From Clostridium sp. CAG:411 (lineage in GTDB: Bacteria; Bacillota; Clostridia; Lachnospirales; Lachnospiraceae): a stretch of DNA of 11,733 nucleotides. The position numbers and the translations under genes were made by a program. The notes beneath the pieces are model-generated. The model was not told the origin of the DNA, made no database searches, and saw only the letters and a program-made list of their open reading frames with translations. This document shows positions 1-8,394 of the stretch, piece by piece; position 1 is the first letter of the stretch; every line of letters starts with the position of its first letter. The stretch is taken from the NCBI GenBank assembly GCA_000437275.1, contig FR899709.1, forward strand, positions 31,447 through 43,179. The letters run 5' to 3'.

Positions 1-1169
1 GTGACGATAGAAACCGCCAGACCTGTGATAAGAAAAAAGTAACCGTATGGACAAAGTTTACTTTTCCAGGAAGAAACGGAAAATACTCTGATTTTAAATG
101 GGACTGGACGAACTTTCATGGAACAGATTATGATGCGCATAGTAAAGAAAATGGAATTTTAAAATTTATCGGAAAAGACTGGGATCAGGATGTAGATAGT
201 GAAAATGGAAATTTTGACTATTTGATGGGTGTAGATTTGGATATGTCTGACCCAGAGGTGTTAGAGGAACTGGATCGTTGGGGTGAATGGTATTTGAACT
301 TCACTGGTGTAGATGGTTTCCGAATTGATGCAGTGAAGCATATTGAATTTCATTTCTTCAAAGTTTGGTTGGAAAAACTTAGAAAATCTAGTGGAAAAGA
401 ATTATTTGCAGTAGGTGAATATTGGAATGCGGAATTGAGCCGTTTACAAAATTATATTGAAAAGTCTGCAAGAACATTATCTTTATTTGATGTACCACTT
501 CATTTTCATATGTTTGATGCATCCAGAAGTAATGGAACGTATGATATGAGAAATTTATTTAAAGATACTTTGGTAGAGGCTGACCCGGAACTTGCAGTAA
601 CGTTTGTCGATAACCATGATACACAATATGGACAGGCATTGGAATCCTGGATATTGGATTGGTTTAAGCCAATGGCATACGCCCTTATTTTGCTTCGTGA
701 AAAAGGATATCCATGTGTATTTTATGGAGATTACTATGGGGTTCCAAATAACAATCTGCCACCAGTAGCGGAATTACCTAAATTGATGGAGTTAAGAAAA
801 AACGTTGCTTATGGTGAGCAAGTGGATTATTTTGATGACCCATCTATGGTTGGATGGGTTCGCTGTGGGGATGAAGAGCATGATCCATCTGGACTTGTTG
901 TGCTTATGACGATTGGTGCAGGCGGAACAAAAAAGATGTTTGTAGGAGAAGAAAAGGCTGGAATGGTCTATGAAGATGTAATGGAAAAAGTGGCAGATAC
1001 AGTTGTGATTGGCAAAGATGGATACGGCGAATTTCTTGTAAAAGATGGTTCTATGAGTATTTGGATGCCAAATGGAGAAAAGGTAGAAGCGGCTGAATTG
1101 GAAGAATTGGAAAAGAAAAAGGAGGAAAGCAGGGAAGAAAAAGAGCAGAGAGAGGGTAATGAGGTTTGA
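1..1169 (+). CDS. Alpha-amylase, GH13 (cytoplasmic AmyA type), 5' partial
   Basis: Endo-acting alpha-1,4-glucan hydrolase that cuts starch, glycogen or maltodextrins. The reading frame is open from base 3, so the gene begins upstream and 388 codons are visible; by comparison with E. coli AmyA (about 495 residues) roughly the first quarter is missing. The GH13 landmarks are in order: the FTFPGR and NFDYLMG segments, the nucleophile Asp in GFRIDAVKH (visible residue 109, bases 327-329), the acid/base Glu in VGEYW (residue 139, bases 417-419), and the transition-state Asp in FVDNHDTQ (residue 206, bases 618-620). WFKPMAYALILLRE and VFYGDYYG also match the AmyA/liquefying-amylase subgroup. A short domain C follows. 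The last 31 residues (bases 1074-1166) are a Glu/Lys-rich tail beyond the usual family end. Secretion cannot be judged because the N-terminus is absent; the subgroup is usually cytoplasmic. Its stop overlaps the next gene, suggesting translational coupling. Family call is firm. Confidence 0.95.
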   Translation, partial: DDRNRQTCDKKKVTVWTKFTFPGRNGKYSDFKWDWTNFHGTDYDAHSKENGILKFIGKDWDQDVDSENGNFDYLMGVDLDMSDPEVLEELDRWGEWYLNFTGVDGFRIDAVKHIEFHFFKVWLEKLRKSSGKELFAVGEYWNAELSRLQNYIEKSARTLSLFDVPLHFHMFDASRSNGTYDMRNLFKDTLVEADPELAVTFVDNHDTQYGQALESWILDWFKPMAYALILLREKGYPCVFYGDYYGVPNNNLPPVAELPKLMELRKNVAYGEQVDYFDDPSMVGWVRCGDEEHDPSGLVVLMTIGAGGTKKMFVGEEKAGMVYEDVMEKVADTVVIGKDGYGEFLVKDGSMSIWMPNGEKVEAAELEELEKKKEESREEKEQREGNEV

Positions 1170-3478
1170 GTAGAATGAAAAGTAAATATGGAAAGATGCA
1201 AAAGTTAATTTTTTCTATTTGTACAGGACTTTTTGCTTTTTTAACTTTTGTATTGTTATTGATCGTAATTGGCTCTTTTTCTACATTTACGGAGCGTATG
1301 CTTTCGGACGGGGTATTGCGGACCTTGGTTAGTGTAACTATAGCAATGTATATTGTTGGCTTTTTCCTAATACAGTTAATGATTTTGAACAGTCAGAATA
1401 AACGCCTAAGAACAGGAAACAGAGTGTTCTTGTTCTTAGGCATTCTTGTGTTACAGTATATATTTTTAACAAAGTTGGGGAAACTCGATTTAACAACGGA
1501 TTCTTTTCGTGTTATAGATATGGCGGCAGAAATGGTAAATAGCAAACAACCATTGATCAAAAATGCAGCTACCGATACAGTGATAGATGCGTATTTTTCG
1601 AAATACGGAAACAATCACTTTATTGTTTTGTTTTTCTATTTTTTCTTTAAGATTGTTAAATGGTTTGGTGGCACAGATTTTCCGTTTTGGGCGCGAATTT
1701 TAAATTTAGTGTTTATAGATTTAGGAATTGTACTCACATATAAGCTTGCAAAAAAAATAGTGGGACAGAAATATGGAGATTTGGTTCTATGTTTTGCTTT
1801 TTTGTGTTCGAATACTTATGTTTGGCTGTTTTGGACCTATACGAATACGATTAGTGTGCCGTTTACTATGGGAGTATTGTTGCTTTCTTTTTTATGGCAA
1901 AAGGAAGAAAAACGTTGGAAGCAGGTTGTGTTGGCAATCGCAATGGGTATTTTGTCAGCATTTGGCTATCGAATAAGACCGACCGTAATTATTACGGTGA
2001 TTGCATTGTGTATCTGGCATGTTTTCTTTACGGATAAAGAGGAAGGAAAAGAAAAGGTTAAAAAAATTGGTGTCTGGCTGGGTCTTTTTTTGAGCTTTTT
2101 TGTAATTTGCACTGCTGGATTGGGACAGTTTACAAAACAGTATTTAGAGGATAAAGAATGTAAAGGGGAGTTCCCAATCACACATTGGATTATGTTAGGG
2201 CTTTCGGATGATGGAAGATACAATTTTGATGATGTGGATTATACAACAGCGTATGCGACCAAAGAGGAAAAACAGAAGGCGAACATAAAAGAAATTAAAC
2301 GAAGAATTAAAAGTCGAGATGCAAAAGAGACACTTATATGGGCTGGCGGAAAGTTGTATACAGTATTTGGAGATGGCACCGATCAATATACACAGCAAAA
2401 CACGTATCAGGAAAATCAAACGAGACAGACGGAATATGTATATGGAAGAAAAAATACATTATTTAAAATGTATTGCAGAGTATTCCGATTGTTAGAGATT
2501 TTTCTTGTTTTTGTCGGCATTGTGGAGACAATACGAAAAAAGGAGAAAAAATGGTTTTTATATCAGCTTAATTATTTAGGTGCGATGCTATTTTTCCTGA
2601 TTTGGGAGGCAAATAAAAAGTATAGTATATCTTTTGATGGCATTTTATTTCTTTTGTCAGCGCAGGGAATTTTATATATAGAGCAGTTTTTCCATCGTCT
2701 GAAAGGAAAGGTTGCTGGTTATGAGAAAATAGATAAAAGTACAACAGATATGCCAGTGAAAAGGACTAAGGCAGGAAGAAATATAGTTCAATATGGAACG
2801 ACCATCTTTTTTGTTGCGACTTTTTTGGTGACTACGGTAGTTTATTTTTACGGAAAACAGGGATTTGTAAAAAATACTTATGAAATGGAGAAAAAGGCGG
2901 TGGCGATCCGATCTGGAAAATGCGATGGCATTAATGAATTGGAGCCAGACTATACAGAATTGGAGCAGAACATTGAGACTCGATTAACGTTTGGAAAAAT
3001 ACTATTTCGAACAATGGAGCCTTGCAAGAAGGGAAAAGGAAGCGGGTACTATACGATTCAAATTATCGATGAACAAAAACAAGTATTAGTAAAAAAGAAG
3101 ATTGAACCGGATTCAGAGGAACTGGGAGAAAAAGGAATTACCATTTCCTTTCCTAAGATTGTAACGCCAGATGATAATGTGCATAGCTATAAACTTAAAA
3201 TCACACGTTCCAGCAAGGAAACGGATTTCCTTGACTTTAAAATTTACTGTTATCAGGCGGTTGATCGGTATCGCAGTGGGGATTTGTCTGTAGATGGAAA
3301 GACAGAGGGAATGAGAGACATGGCTTTAACTGCTTATCAAAGAGAAATGGAAGCAGAAATTTCAGAAGGTGTTTATCATCGAATCTTTTTGTTTGCAGAT
3401 GGAATCGTTATCCTATGCGCGTGTGTATGTGCTTGGAGCACATATCGGACAAAAAAAGAACTTTTAGAGAGTGCATAG
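1166..3478 (+). CDS. Polytopic membrane protein, GT-C/GT39-like glycosyltransferase
   Basis: A 770-residue integral membrane protein, probably a GT-C fold transferase that uses a lipid-linked sugar outside the membrane to glycosylate an envelope polymer or protein; acceptor and donor are unknown. I see about 14 hydrophobic segments, near residues 15-38, 52-74, 86-104, 150-320 (several), 436-507 (three), 546-562 and 738-757. An acidic stretch after the third segment (D108, D112, D118, LDLTTDSFRVID) is in the sort of place where GT-C enzymes carry catalytic acids. Residues 340-360 (HWIMLGL then DDGRYNFDDVDYT) resemble bacterial GT39-like proteins as I remember them. Residues 563-737 form a soluble, probably extracytoplasmic, beta-rich domain tethered by the last two helices. 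The start is ambiguous: TTG at 1166 overlaps the amylase stop (TTGA) with AGAGGG 9 bases ahead; ATG at 1175 has GAGG 10 bases ahead. No separate promoter or clear terminator is visible. Membrane enzyme class is likely, exact role unknown. Confidence 0.75.
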   Translation: MSRMKSKYGKMQKLIFSICTGLFAFLTFVLLLIVIGSFSTFTERMLSDGVLRTLVSVTIAMYIVGFFLIQLMILNSQNKRLRTGNRVFLFLGILVLQYIFLTKLGKLDLTTDSFRVIDMAAEMVNSKQPLIKNAATDTVIDAYFSKYGNNHFIVLFFYFFFKIVKWFGGTDFPFWARILNLVFIDLGIVLTYKLAKKIVGQKYGDLVLCFAFLCSNTYVWLFWTYTNTISVPFTMGVLLLSFLWQKEEKRWKQVVLAIAMGILSAFGYRIRPTVIITVIALCIWHVFFTDKEEGKEKVKKIGVWLGLFLSFFVICTAGLGQFTKQYLEDKECKGEFPITHWIMLGLSDDGRYNFDDVDYTTAYATKEEKQKANIKEIKRRIKSRDAKETLIWAGGKLYTVFGDGTDQYTQQNTYQENQTRQTEYVYGRKNTLFKMYCRVFRLLEIFLVFVGIVETIRKKEKKWFLYQLNYLGAMLFFLIWEANKKYSISFDGILFLLSAQGILYIEQFFHRLKGKVAGYEKIDKSTTDMPVKRTKAGRNIVQYGTTIFFVATFLVTTVVYFYGKQGFVKNTYEMEKKAVAIRSGKCDGINELEPDYTELEQNIETRLTFGKILFRTMEPCKKGKGSGYYTIQIIDEQKQVLVKKKIEPDSEELGEKGITISFPKIVTPDDNVHSYKLKITRSSKETDFLDFKIYCYQAVDRYRSGDLSVDGKTEGMRDMALTAYQREMEAEISEGVYHRIFLFADGIVILCACVCAWSTYRTKKELLESA
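1404..1441 (+). repeat. Long perfect-type hairpin inside the membrane protein gene
   Basis: Bases 1404-1418 (GCCTAAGAACAGGAA) pair with 1427-1441 (TTCTTGTTCTTAGGC): 15 base pairs with one G-T wobble around an 8-base loop. The outer 11 pairs are perfect. It lies in codons around residues 80-92, between two membrane helices, and is not followed by a T run, so it is not an intrinsic terminator. It could slow ribosomes, be an RNase III target, or be chance. Confidence 0.6.
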
Positions 3479-3551
3479 GTAAAATTGTTAGAAAAGATTG
3501 TTTTACAAAAAGAATTTGGTAAATATAGGGAATAAGGACGGAATTTTAAAA

Positions 3552-3580
3552 TTGCATTTGTGTCAAAATTGTGTTAAACT
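3552..3580 (+). promoter_or_regulatory. Probable sigma-A promoter of the protease gene
   Basis: TTGCAT (3552-3557) and TAAACT (3575-3580) are separated by 17 bases, giving a predicted transcription start near 3587 and a leader of about 57 bases. A 12-base AT palindrome, AATTTTAAAATT (3542-3553), overlaps the -35 box and could be an operator, but its composition makes chance likely. This is the only good match in the 165-base gap between the membrane protein gene and the protease gene. Confidence 0.5.
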
Positions 3581-3643
3581 GACCTTGTTTCCTATTATTT
3601 TTTTATTTAAGGTTTCATATACAAAATTGAAAGGAGAGAGGGA

Positions 3644-6600
3644 ATGAAACGATTTACAAAGAGTACATTGTCTTTGGCTATGGCAGTCGCATTAGGAGTA
3701 AGTGGCATGCCAACGTTGGGAGCAGATATGGTATCCCAAGCTGCTCAAAAGACAGAAAAGCAAAATGCAAAGGAAAAAGACGGACATAACTTATTGGGAG
3801 AAGATTTGACCAAGCAGAAAGAGAGTAAGTATGAAGATGGTCAGGCAATTGTTATGTACCGCAACACGACTGCAAATGTAAAGAAGTTTGCAAAAGGAGC
3901 TGCTTTTGGTGATGGCATTAAAGTGGAGAGCAGTTGTACTTTTGCGAATAACACTGAGCAGAAGAATGGAAAAGTTAGCACAAAAAAACTTGCTGGAAAA
4001 GGTGGTTATACGGTATCTTTGGTTAGTTCCACAAGATATTCTACGAATCAATTGATTGAGAAATTAAAGAAAGATTCGGAAGTATTATATGCACAGCCTA
4101 ATTATGTATGTAAAGCGGACAACACTGCGGATTTCACATCATATCAATGGGCATTGGATAATCAGGGACAGAATAATGGTACCAAAGGTGTAGATGTTGG
4201 TATAAAAGGTGTAGATACCAGCAAATATACATCCGATGAAAAAGTAATTGCAATTATAGATTCGGGTGTAGACTATACGCATGATGATTTAAAAAATGTA
4301 ATATGGAATAATCCATATACAAGTGAATTAAAGGGAAAACACGGGTATGATTTTGCAAATGGGGACGCAGATCCATTAGATGATAATGGACATGGAAGTC
4401 ATTGTGCAGGTATTATTGCCGGGGATAGTACAGACCAAAGTGGTATCAGTGGTGTTGCCGATGGAAACGTAAAAATCATGGCATTGAAATTCCTGGATGC
4501 CGATGGATATGGAGATACCTATAGTGCTATTAGCGCGTATAATTATATATATACAGCACAATCTCTTGGAACGAATGTAGTTGCAGTCAACAATTCATGG
4601 GGCGGAGAGATTGATTATACATATGGGGATTCTATTTTAGAAGAAGTTATCAATCTTGTAGGTAAAAATGGAGCGGTTTCTGTATGTGCGGCTTCAAATG
4701 ATGGAACTGATAATGATGAAAATCAAAATATCAGCCCTGCATGTTTAAACAGTGATTATATTATTTCTGTGGCAGCAGCAAATGAGAGAGGAGAATTGGC
4801 AAGCTTTTCAAATTATGGAGCTAAATCGGTAGATATTGCAGCACCAGGAGCAGATATTTTATCGGCTGTTTCGTATAACAATTTTGAACCTGCTTTATAT
4901 CAAGAAGCAAATAACTATTGTAGTTATTATTTAGACTTTTCTCAAAAATTGCAAGAATGCAAGAAGGAAGATTTAGAAACGGTTGATGTTTCCGATAATA
5001 GTATAATTCATTATGCAGTAGAAAATGCTGGAGATGCAAACGTATCCGTGGAAGTATCAAACCAAGAATATGTCAGTGCGGCAAATGGAAATAAAAATTC
5101 CTTAAAATGGAGTATAAAGAATGCAAAAGCAGGTGATGTATATAGCCTGTATATTCCATATGAAAGAGAGGAATCCTCTACACCATATCATCAGACATTC
5201 CATATGCGTTCAGATGTACCAGTTATGGATCAGGACAAAATGATTAATGATTGGAGTTATATGCCATCTACGATGAATATTTATGATTCAAAGGTTACGA
5301 CAGGTGGAGCTATAACAGATGAAAATCTTGGTTATATTTTATTAAATGGAGATGCCAATTACTGGTCACAGGTAGAATATACGAGGGAAGACAAAATTAC
5401 AAAAAGAACAGCAGGTCGTTATGCGTATGAGTTTTCTGTAGAAGTTTCGGATAATGGAGACTTTACATTCTATATTGATGAAGTTGGATTTAGTAAACCA
5501 AATGTAAAAGAAGAAAGTTTTGGAAAATATGCATATTACAACGGAACTTCTATGGCAGCGCCATATGTAACAGGTAGTGTTGCAGTGGCAAAGAGCTTAT
5601 ATCCGAAGGATAATGCATGGGAAACAAAGGAGCGTATTGTAAATAGTGCAAAACAGGTTGATGCATTGAAAGGAAAAGTTGCATCCAATGGTATGGTTGA
5701 TTTGAGCAATCTGGATAATCCAAGACCAGCGGTTTCTGGTGCGAGTGTTACCGCAGATGGAGTAGCTACTGTGGAAGGTAAATTCTTTGGTTCTAATCCT
5801 TCTGTTACTGTAAATGGAGAACAGGTTGCACTTGTTAGCAAGAGTGACGACAAGGTATCCTTTAAAGTTAAGAAAAATAGCTTGTTAAATGTTAAAATCA
5901 GCACAGATAAAGGTTCTGTGGAGAAGGTGCTTTTCTTTACAGAGGGAAAGGAAAGTGACAAGGTTGCATATGCAGTAAATCGCGGTAGTGCAGTAGAAGC
6001 TGTATCAGATGGTGACAATCTGTATCTTGTCGGTGAGGATGGAAGTCTTATTAAATATGCAGTCGGTGAGAAAAGAAGTTATATAGACACCTCTGAGGAT
6101 TCAGGAATTACACTTCCAATGCTTGCAGAAAATTTATGCGTAGAGCAGTTTGAAGTGACAGAAATTTTTGGTGAGGATAAGAAAACTGCTGTAAATTATG
6201 AATTATCGACAGCATCACAGCCAGTAAGCTGTGGAAAAGAAATTTATACGATAGCAGAATTGGATATGGGATTTGCAATGGATAAGGCACTTGTACATTA
6301 TAGTGAGGAAAAAGGTACATGGGAAAAGGTTGCAGCCATTCCAAAGGAGCTTAAAAGTGTGAAAGGATCTGCCCTTGCTGTATATAAAAATAACTTGTAT
6401 TTGATTGGTGGATATGATGTAGATAAAGAGCAGACTTTATCGAATGTATATTGCTATGACTTATCTAAAAAGGAATGGAACAAGGTTGCAAATCTTCCAG
6501 AAGGAAAATTTAATGCACAAGCAGTTCAGACAAATGGAAAATTGCTTGTAACACTTGGTGGAACGGGAGATAAAGCTACAAAAGGTAGCAATAAGACCTT

Positions 6601-7876
6601 TATTTTCGATGGCACGAATTGGACACAAGCGGCAGAACTTCCTGCTGTTTATGGCGAAGATTCAGAGCAGGCACAAATCGAGTATGCAGATACATTAGTG
6701 AACGATGAAAATACCATTGTAAGCACTGGTGAGAAAACGGCATATCGGGTATTAAACTATTATAAGGCAGCAGTAGGTGTAACGGATGCAGGTGTTATTT
6801 TTGCTGGATTAAAGGCAGAGGGGCTTGGAAATACATTCACCTATGATGTATCTGCAAATACATATACAAGTGCAAATATTTGCTATACATCCTTAGATAC
6901 AGAAGATGATGTGACAGGAGCCACAGTAGGTGATAAGTTCTATGTAGTTAGTGGTCAGACTTGGGAGTTGGATCTTGATGACTTATTCTCTAAACTGCAA
7001 ACAAGTAATGTTGAGAAGAAAGCACAGGAACAGACGACACAACCAATAGTTGATTTGGGAGACTCAGAGCAATACATTTATTTGGTTTCTGGCATTGATG
7101 TAGTTAATACACCAATAAAAGTAAAACAGGAAAAAACTTATGAAGAAGGTTATATTAGTGGTGCAGGAAACTATACACTTGGTGAAAATGCAACAGTAAA
7201 AGCCATTCCATATGAAGGTTCTTTTGTAAAAGCACTTTATGTAGATGGACAGAAAGTAGAAAATGGTTATACATTCCAAGTTACGGAGAAAGGTGCAGTT
7301 GTAAAAGCAGAATTCGGAAAGTATGTAGCTGCGGTTATGTTAAATGAAGAGGCAGAAGTGAGTGCAGGTGGTACTCTTAAGATGATGCCTTATATTATGC
7401 CAATGGATGCGGATGATTTGACATTAGTATGGAAATCAAGTGATGAAAGTATTGCGACTGTAGATAAAAATGGTGTTGTAAAAGCTGCTGAGGATGCGGC
7501 AGGAAAAACTGTAGAAATTACCGCTACTGCGGCAGATCAAAATAAGGTTACAGCCACATGCTTGGTTACGATTACAAAGAAGCAGGGAAATAAACCATCG
7601 GATACAAAGAAGGTAGCAGTGAAAAAGATTAAACTTTCTGCAACAAAGAAAACTGTAAAAGCAGGAAAATCTTTGAAGATTAAAGCTACTATAACACCTG
7701 TAAAGGCAACAAATAAAAAGCTTACATGGAAATCAAGTAAGAAGAAGTATGCAACAGTAAATAGTAAGGGTGTTGTAAAAGCTAAGAAAGCAGGAAAAGG
7801 ACATACGGTAAAAATTACAGCTACTTCTGTAAGCAATCCAAAAGTAAAAGGAACGATAAAAATAAAAATCAAATAG
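3644..7876 (+). CDS. Large secreted S8 (subtilisin) serine protease with kelch-like and Big2 domains
   Basis: Exported 1410-residue endopeptidase acting at or beyond the cell surface. ATG 3644 follows AAAGGAG by 7 bases. Residues 1-34 are a Sec signal (KR, hydrophobic core, Ala-rich end), and about 60-157 a propeptide ending in AQPNY as in fervidolysin-type subtilases. The catalytic domain runs from about 165 to 690: Asp206 (IIDSGVD), His250 (NGHGSH), oxyanion Asn352 (AASND) and Ser636 (GTSMAAP) are all intact. Between APGADI (400-405) and the Ser motif there are about 230 residues rather than the usual few tens, so an extra domain of roughly 215 residues is inserted. About 693-768 looks TIG/IPT-like; 785-1150 holds kelch-like repeats (YLIGGY, VTLGG, VIFAG, YVVSG); about 1228-1311 and 1325-1410 are two Big2 Ig-like domains sharing TWKSS/VWKSS and GVVKA. 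There is no LPXTG anchor; the Lys-rich last domain may bind the wall by charge. Protease call is firm, substrate unknown. Confidence 0.95.
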   Translation: MKRFTKSTLSLAMAVALGVSGMPTLGADMVSQAAQKTEKQNAKEKDGHNLLGEDLTKQKESKYEDGQAIVMYRNTTANVKKFAKGAAFGDGIKVESSCTFANNTEQKNGKVSTKKLAGKGGYTVSLVSSTRYSTNQLIEKLKKDSEVLYAQPNYVCKADNTADFTSYQWALDNQGQNNGTKGVDVGIKGVDTSKYTSDEKVIAIIDSGVDYTHDDLKNVIWNNPYTSELKGKHGYDFANGDADPLDDNGHGSHCAGIIAGDSTDQSGISGVADGNVKIMALKFLDADGYGDTYSAISAYNYIYTAQSLGTNVVAVNNSWGGEIDYTYGDSILEEVINLVGKNGAVSVCAASNDGTDNDENQNISPACLNSDYIISVAAANERGELASFSNYGAKSVDIAAPGADILSAVSYNNFEPALYQEANNYCSYYLDFSQKLQECKKEDLETVDVSDNSIIHYAVENAGDANVSVEVSNQEYVSAANGNKNSLKWSIKNAKAGDVYSLYIPYEREESSTPYHQTFHMRSDVPVMDQDKMINDWSYMPSTMNIYDSKVTTGGAITDENLGYILLNGDANYWSQVEYTREDKITKRTAGRYAYEFSVEVSDNGDFTFYIDEVGFSKPNVKEESFGKYAYYNGTSMAAPYVTGSVAVAKSLYPKDNAWETKERIVNSAKQVDALKGKVASNGMVDLSNLDNPRPAVSGASVTADGVATVEGKFFGSNPSVTVNGEQVALVSKSDDKVSFKVKKNSLLNVKISTDKGSVEKVLFFTEGKESDKVAYAVNRGSAVEAVSDGDNLYLVGEDGSLIKYAVGEKRSYIDTSEDSGITLPMLAENLCVEQFEVTEIFGEDKKTAVNYELSTASQPVSCGKEIYTIAELDMGFAMDKALVHYSEEKGTWEKVAAIPKELKSVKGSALAVYKNNLYLIGGYDVDKEQTLSNVYCYDLSKKEWNKVANLPEGKFNAQAVQTNGKLLVTLGGTGDKATKGSNKTFIFDGTNWTQAAELPAVYGEDSEQAQIEYADTLVNDENTIVSTGEKTAYRVLNYYKAAVGVTDAGVIFAGLKAEGLGNTFTYDVSANTYTSANICYTSLDTEDDVTGATVGDKFYVVSGQTWELDLDDLFSKLQTSNVEKKAQEQTTQPIVDLGDSEQYIYLVSGIDVVNTPIKVKQEKTYEEGYISGAGNYTLGENATVKAIPYEGSFVKALYVDGQKVENGYTFQVTEKGAVVKAEFGKYVAAVMLNEEAEVSAGGTLKMMPYIMPMDADDLTLVWKSSDESIATVDKNGVVKAAEDAAGKTVEITATAADQNKVTATCLVTITKKQGNKPSDTKKVAVKKIKLSATKKTVKAGKSLKIKATITPVKATNKKLTWKSSKKKYATVNSKGVVKAKKAGKGHTVKITATSVSNPKVKGTIKIKIK

Positions 7877-7904
7877 TACATTTAGATATTGCTAAAAGTT
7901 ATTG

Positions 7905-7938
7905 GATAAGGAGCCTGCATTTATGTAGGCTCTTTATC
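7905..7938 (+). terminator. Intrinsic terminator of the protease gene
   Basis: GAGCCTGCAT (7911-7920) pairs with ATGTAGGCTC (7923-7932) with one G-T wobble, and the stem extends outward through GATAAG/TTTATC (7905-7910 and 7933-7938). It starts 28 bases after the protease stop. The T tract is short and interrupted (TCTTTATC), so termination may be imperfect. Confidence 0.7.
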
Positions 7939-7948
7939 ATTAACAAAA

Positions 7949-7985
7949 AGGCTTTTTTGGTAAGAAAAAATACTCGAAAAAGCCT
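7949..7985. repeat. Inverted repeat, possible minus-strand terminator
   Basis: AGGCTTTTT (7949-7957) and AAAAAGCCT (7977-7985) are perfect inverted copies with a 19-base loop. Read on the minus strand the second arm is followed by TTTTTG, which would suit a terminator for leftward transcription that ran past the tRNA gene. On the plus strand there is no T run. The loop is long, so the call is weak. Confidence 0.35.
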
Positions 7986-7999
7986 ATTTAAAAGTTTAT

Positions 8000-8049
8000 G
8001 AAAAAAAATGAAAAAAAAGCTTGCAAAATGAATCTACTTCGTATATAAT
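8000..8049 (+). promoter_or_regulatory. Strong promoter of tRNA-Gln with A-tract UP-like element
   Basis: TTGCAA (8021-8026) and a perfect TATAAT (8044-8049) are spaced by 17 bases. Two A8 tracts (about 8001-8019) sit directly upstream of the -35 box, as in UP elements of stable RNA promoters. The predicted start is near 8056, at the foot of a 6-bp hairpin TGTTGC/GCAACA (8056-8061, 8067-8072) in the tRNA leader. Confidence 0.85.
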
Positions 8050-8084
8050 AATCATTGTTGCTGATGGCAACAGAAATTAAATAT

Positions 8085-8156
8085 TGGGATATCGCCAAGC
8101 GGTAAGGCACTGGATTCTGATTCCAGCATCCGGGGGTTCGAATCCCTCTATCCCAG
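8085..8156 (+). tRNA. tRNA-Gln, anticodon CTG
   Basis: A complete 72-base cloverleaf reading the CAG codon. Acceptor stem TGGGATA (8085-8091) pairs with TATCCCA (8149-8155); the D stem is GCC/GGC; the anticodon stem CTGGA/TCCAG encloses the loop TTCTGAT with anticodon CTG at 8117-8119; the variable loop has 5 bases; the T stem GGGGG/CCCTC (one G-T pair) encloses TTCGAAT. Discriminator is G8156. The 3' CCA is not encoded and must be added by nucleotidyltransferase. It is a single-gene unit with its own promoter and terminator. The glutamine anticodon is normal and not an amber suppressor. Confidence 0.97.
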
Positions 8157-8163
8157 TTGTAGA

Positions 8164-8195
8164 AAGTGTTACACATTGTGTGTAACACTTTTTTT
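8164..8195 (+). terminator. Strong intrinsic terminator of tRNA-Gln
   Basis: AAGTGTTACAC (8164-8174) pairs perfectly over 11 bases with GTGTAACACTT (8180-8190) around a 5-base loop, followed by an unbroken T run to 8195. It lies 8 bases after the tRNA. The minus-strand side lacks a long T run, so it is mainly unidirectional. Confidence 0.92.
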
Positions 8196-8198
8196 GCT

Positions 8199-8221
8199 TT
8201 ATAGGAAAATGTGTCCTATAA
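8199..8221. repeat. Short perfect inverted repeat after the tRNA terminator
   Basis: TTATAGGA (8199-8206) and TCCTATAA (8214-8221) form an 8-bp stem with a 7-base loop. No T run follows on either strand, so I do not call it a terminator. Apart from this repeat I see nothing convincing in the 8196-8394 gap between the tRNA unit and the end of the leftward regulator gene. Confidence 0.4.
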
Positions 8222-8394
8222 GGATTTGTTGTAATTTTTTGAATGTATTGTCTTGTGATGCCTGTGCAGGGGTATAAGAGATAAGTTCTAGATTTATGTG
8301 AAGAAAATGATGTCGTGAAGCATTGCTTATAAGTTATTGTAGCTAGTCTATTTAACGGCAGTAGCATACAAAAATGGAAAATATGTTTACCAAA

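Noticed and set aside
3479..3506. Terminator after the membrane protein gene (GTAAAA/TTTTAC)
   Set aside because: Only six A/T-rich pairs with a 16-base loop and no following T run.
5536..6018. Minus-strand ORF of 160 codons inside the protease gene
   Set aside because: Antisense shadow of a gene whose domain motifs are continuous on the plus strand; no ribosome binding site or recognisable protein.
7537..7881. Hydrophobic minus-strand ORF opposite the Big2 domains
   Set aside because: The Phe/Val/Ile-rich product is the complement of Lys/Thr-rich repeat codons; it is not a membrane protein gene.
8085..8156. Neighbouring tRNA-Gln as a dedicated suppressor of the amber codon at 8788-8790
   Set aside because: The anticodon is CTG, not CTA. 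Only weak near-cognate reading of UAG by such a tRNA is possible, so proximity is most likely chance.
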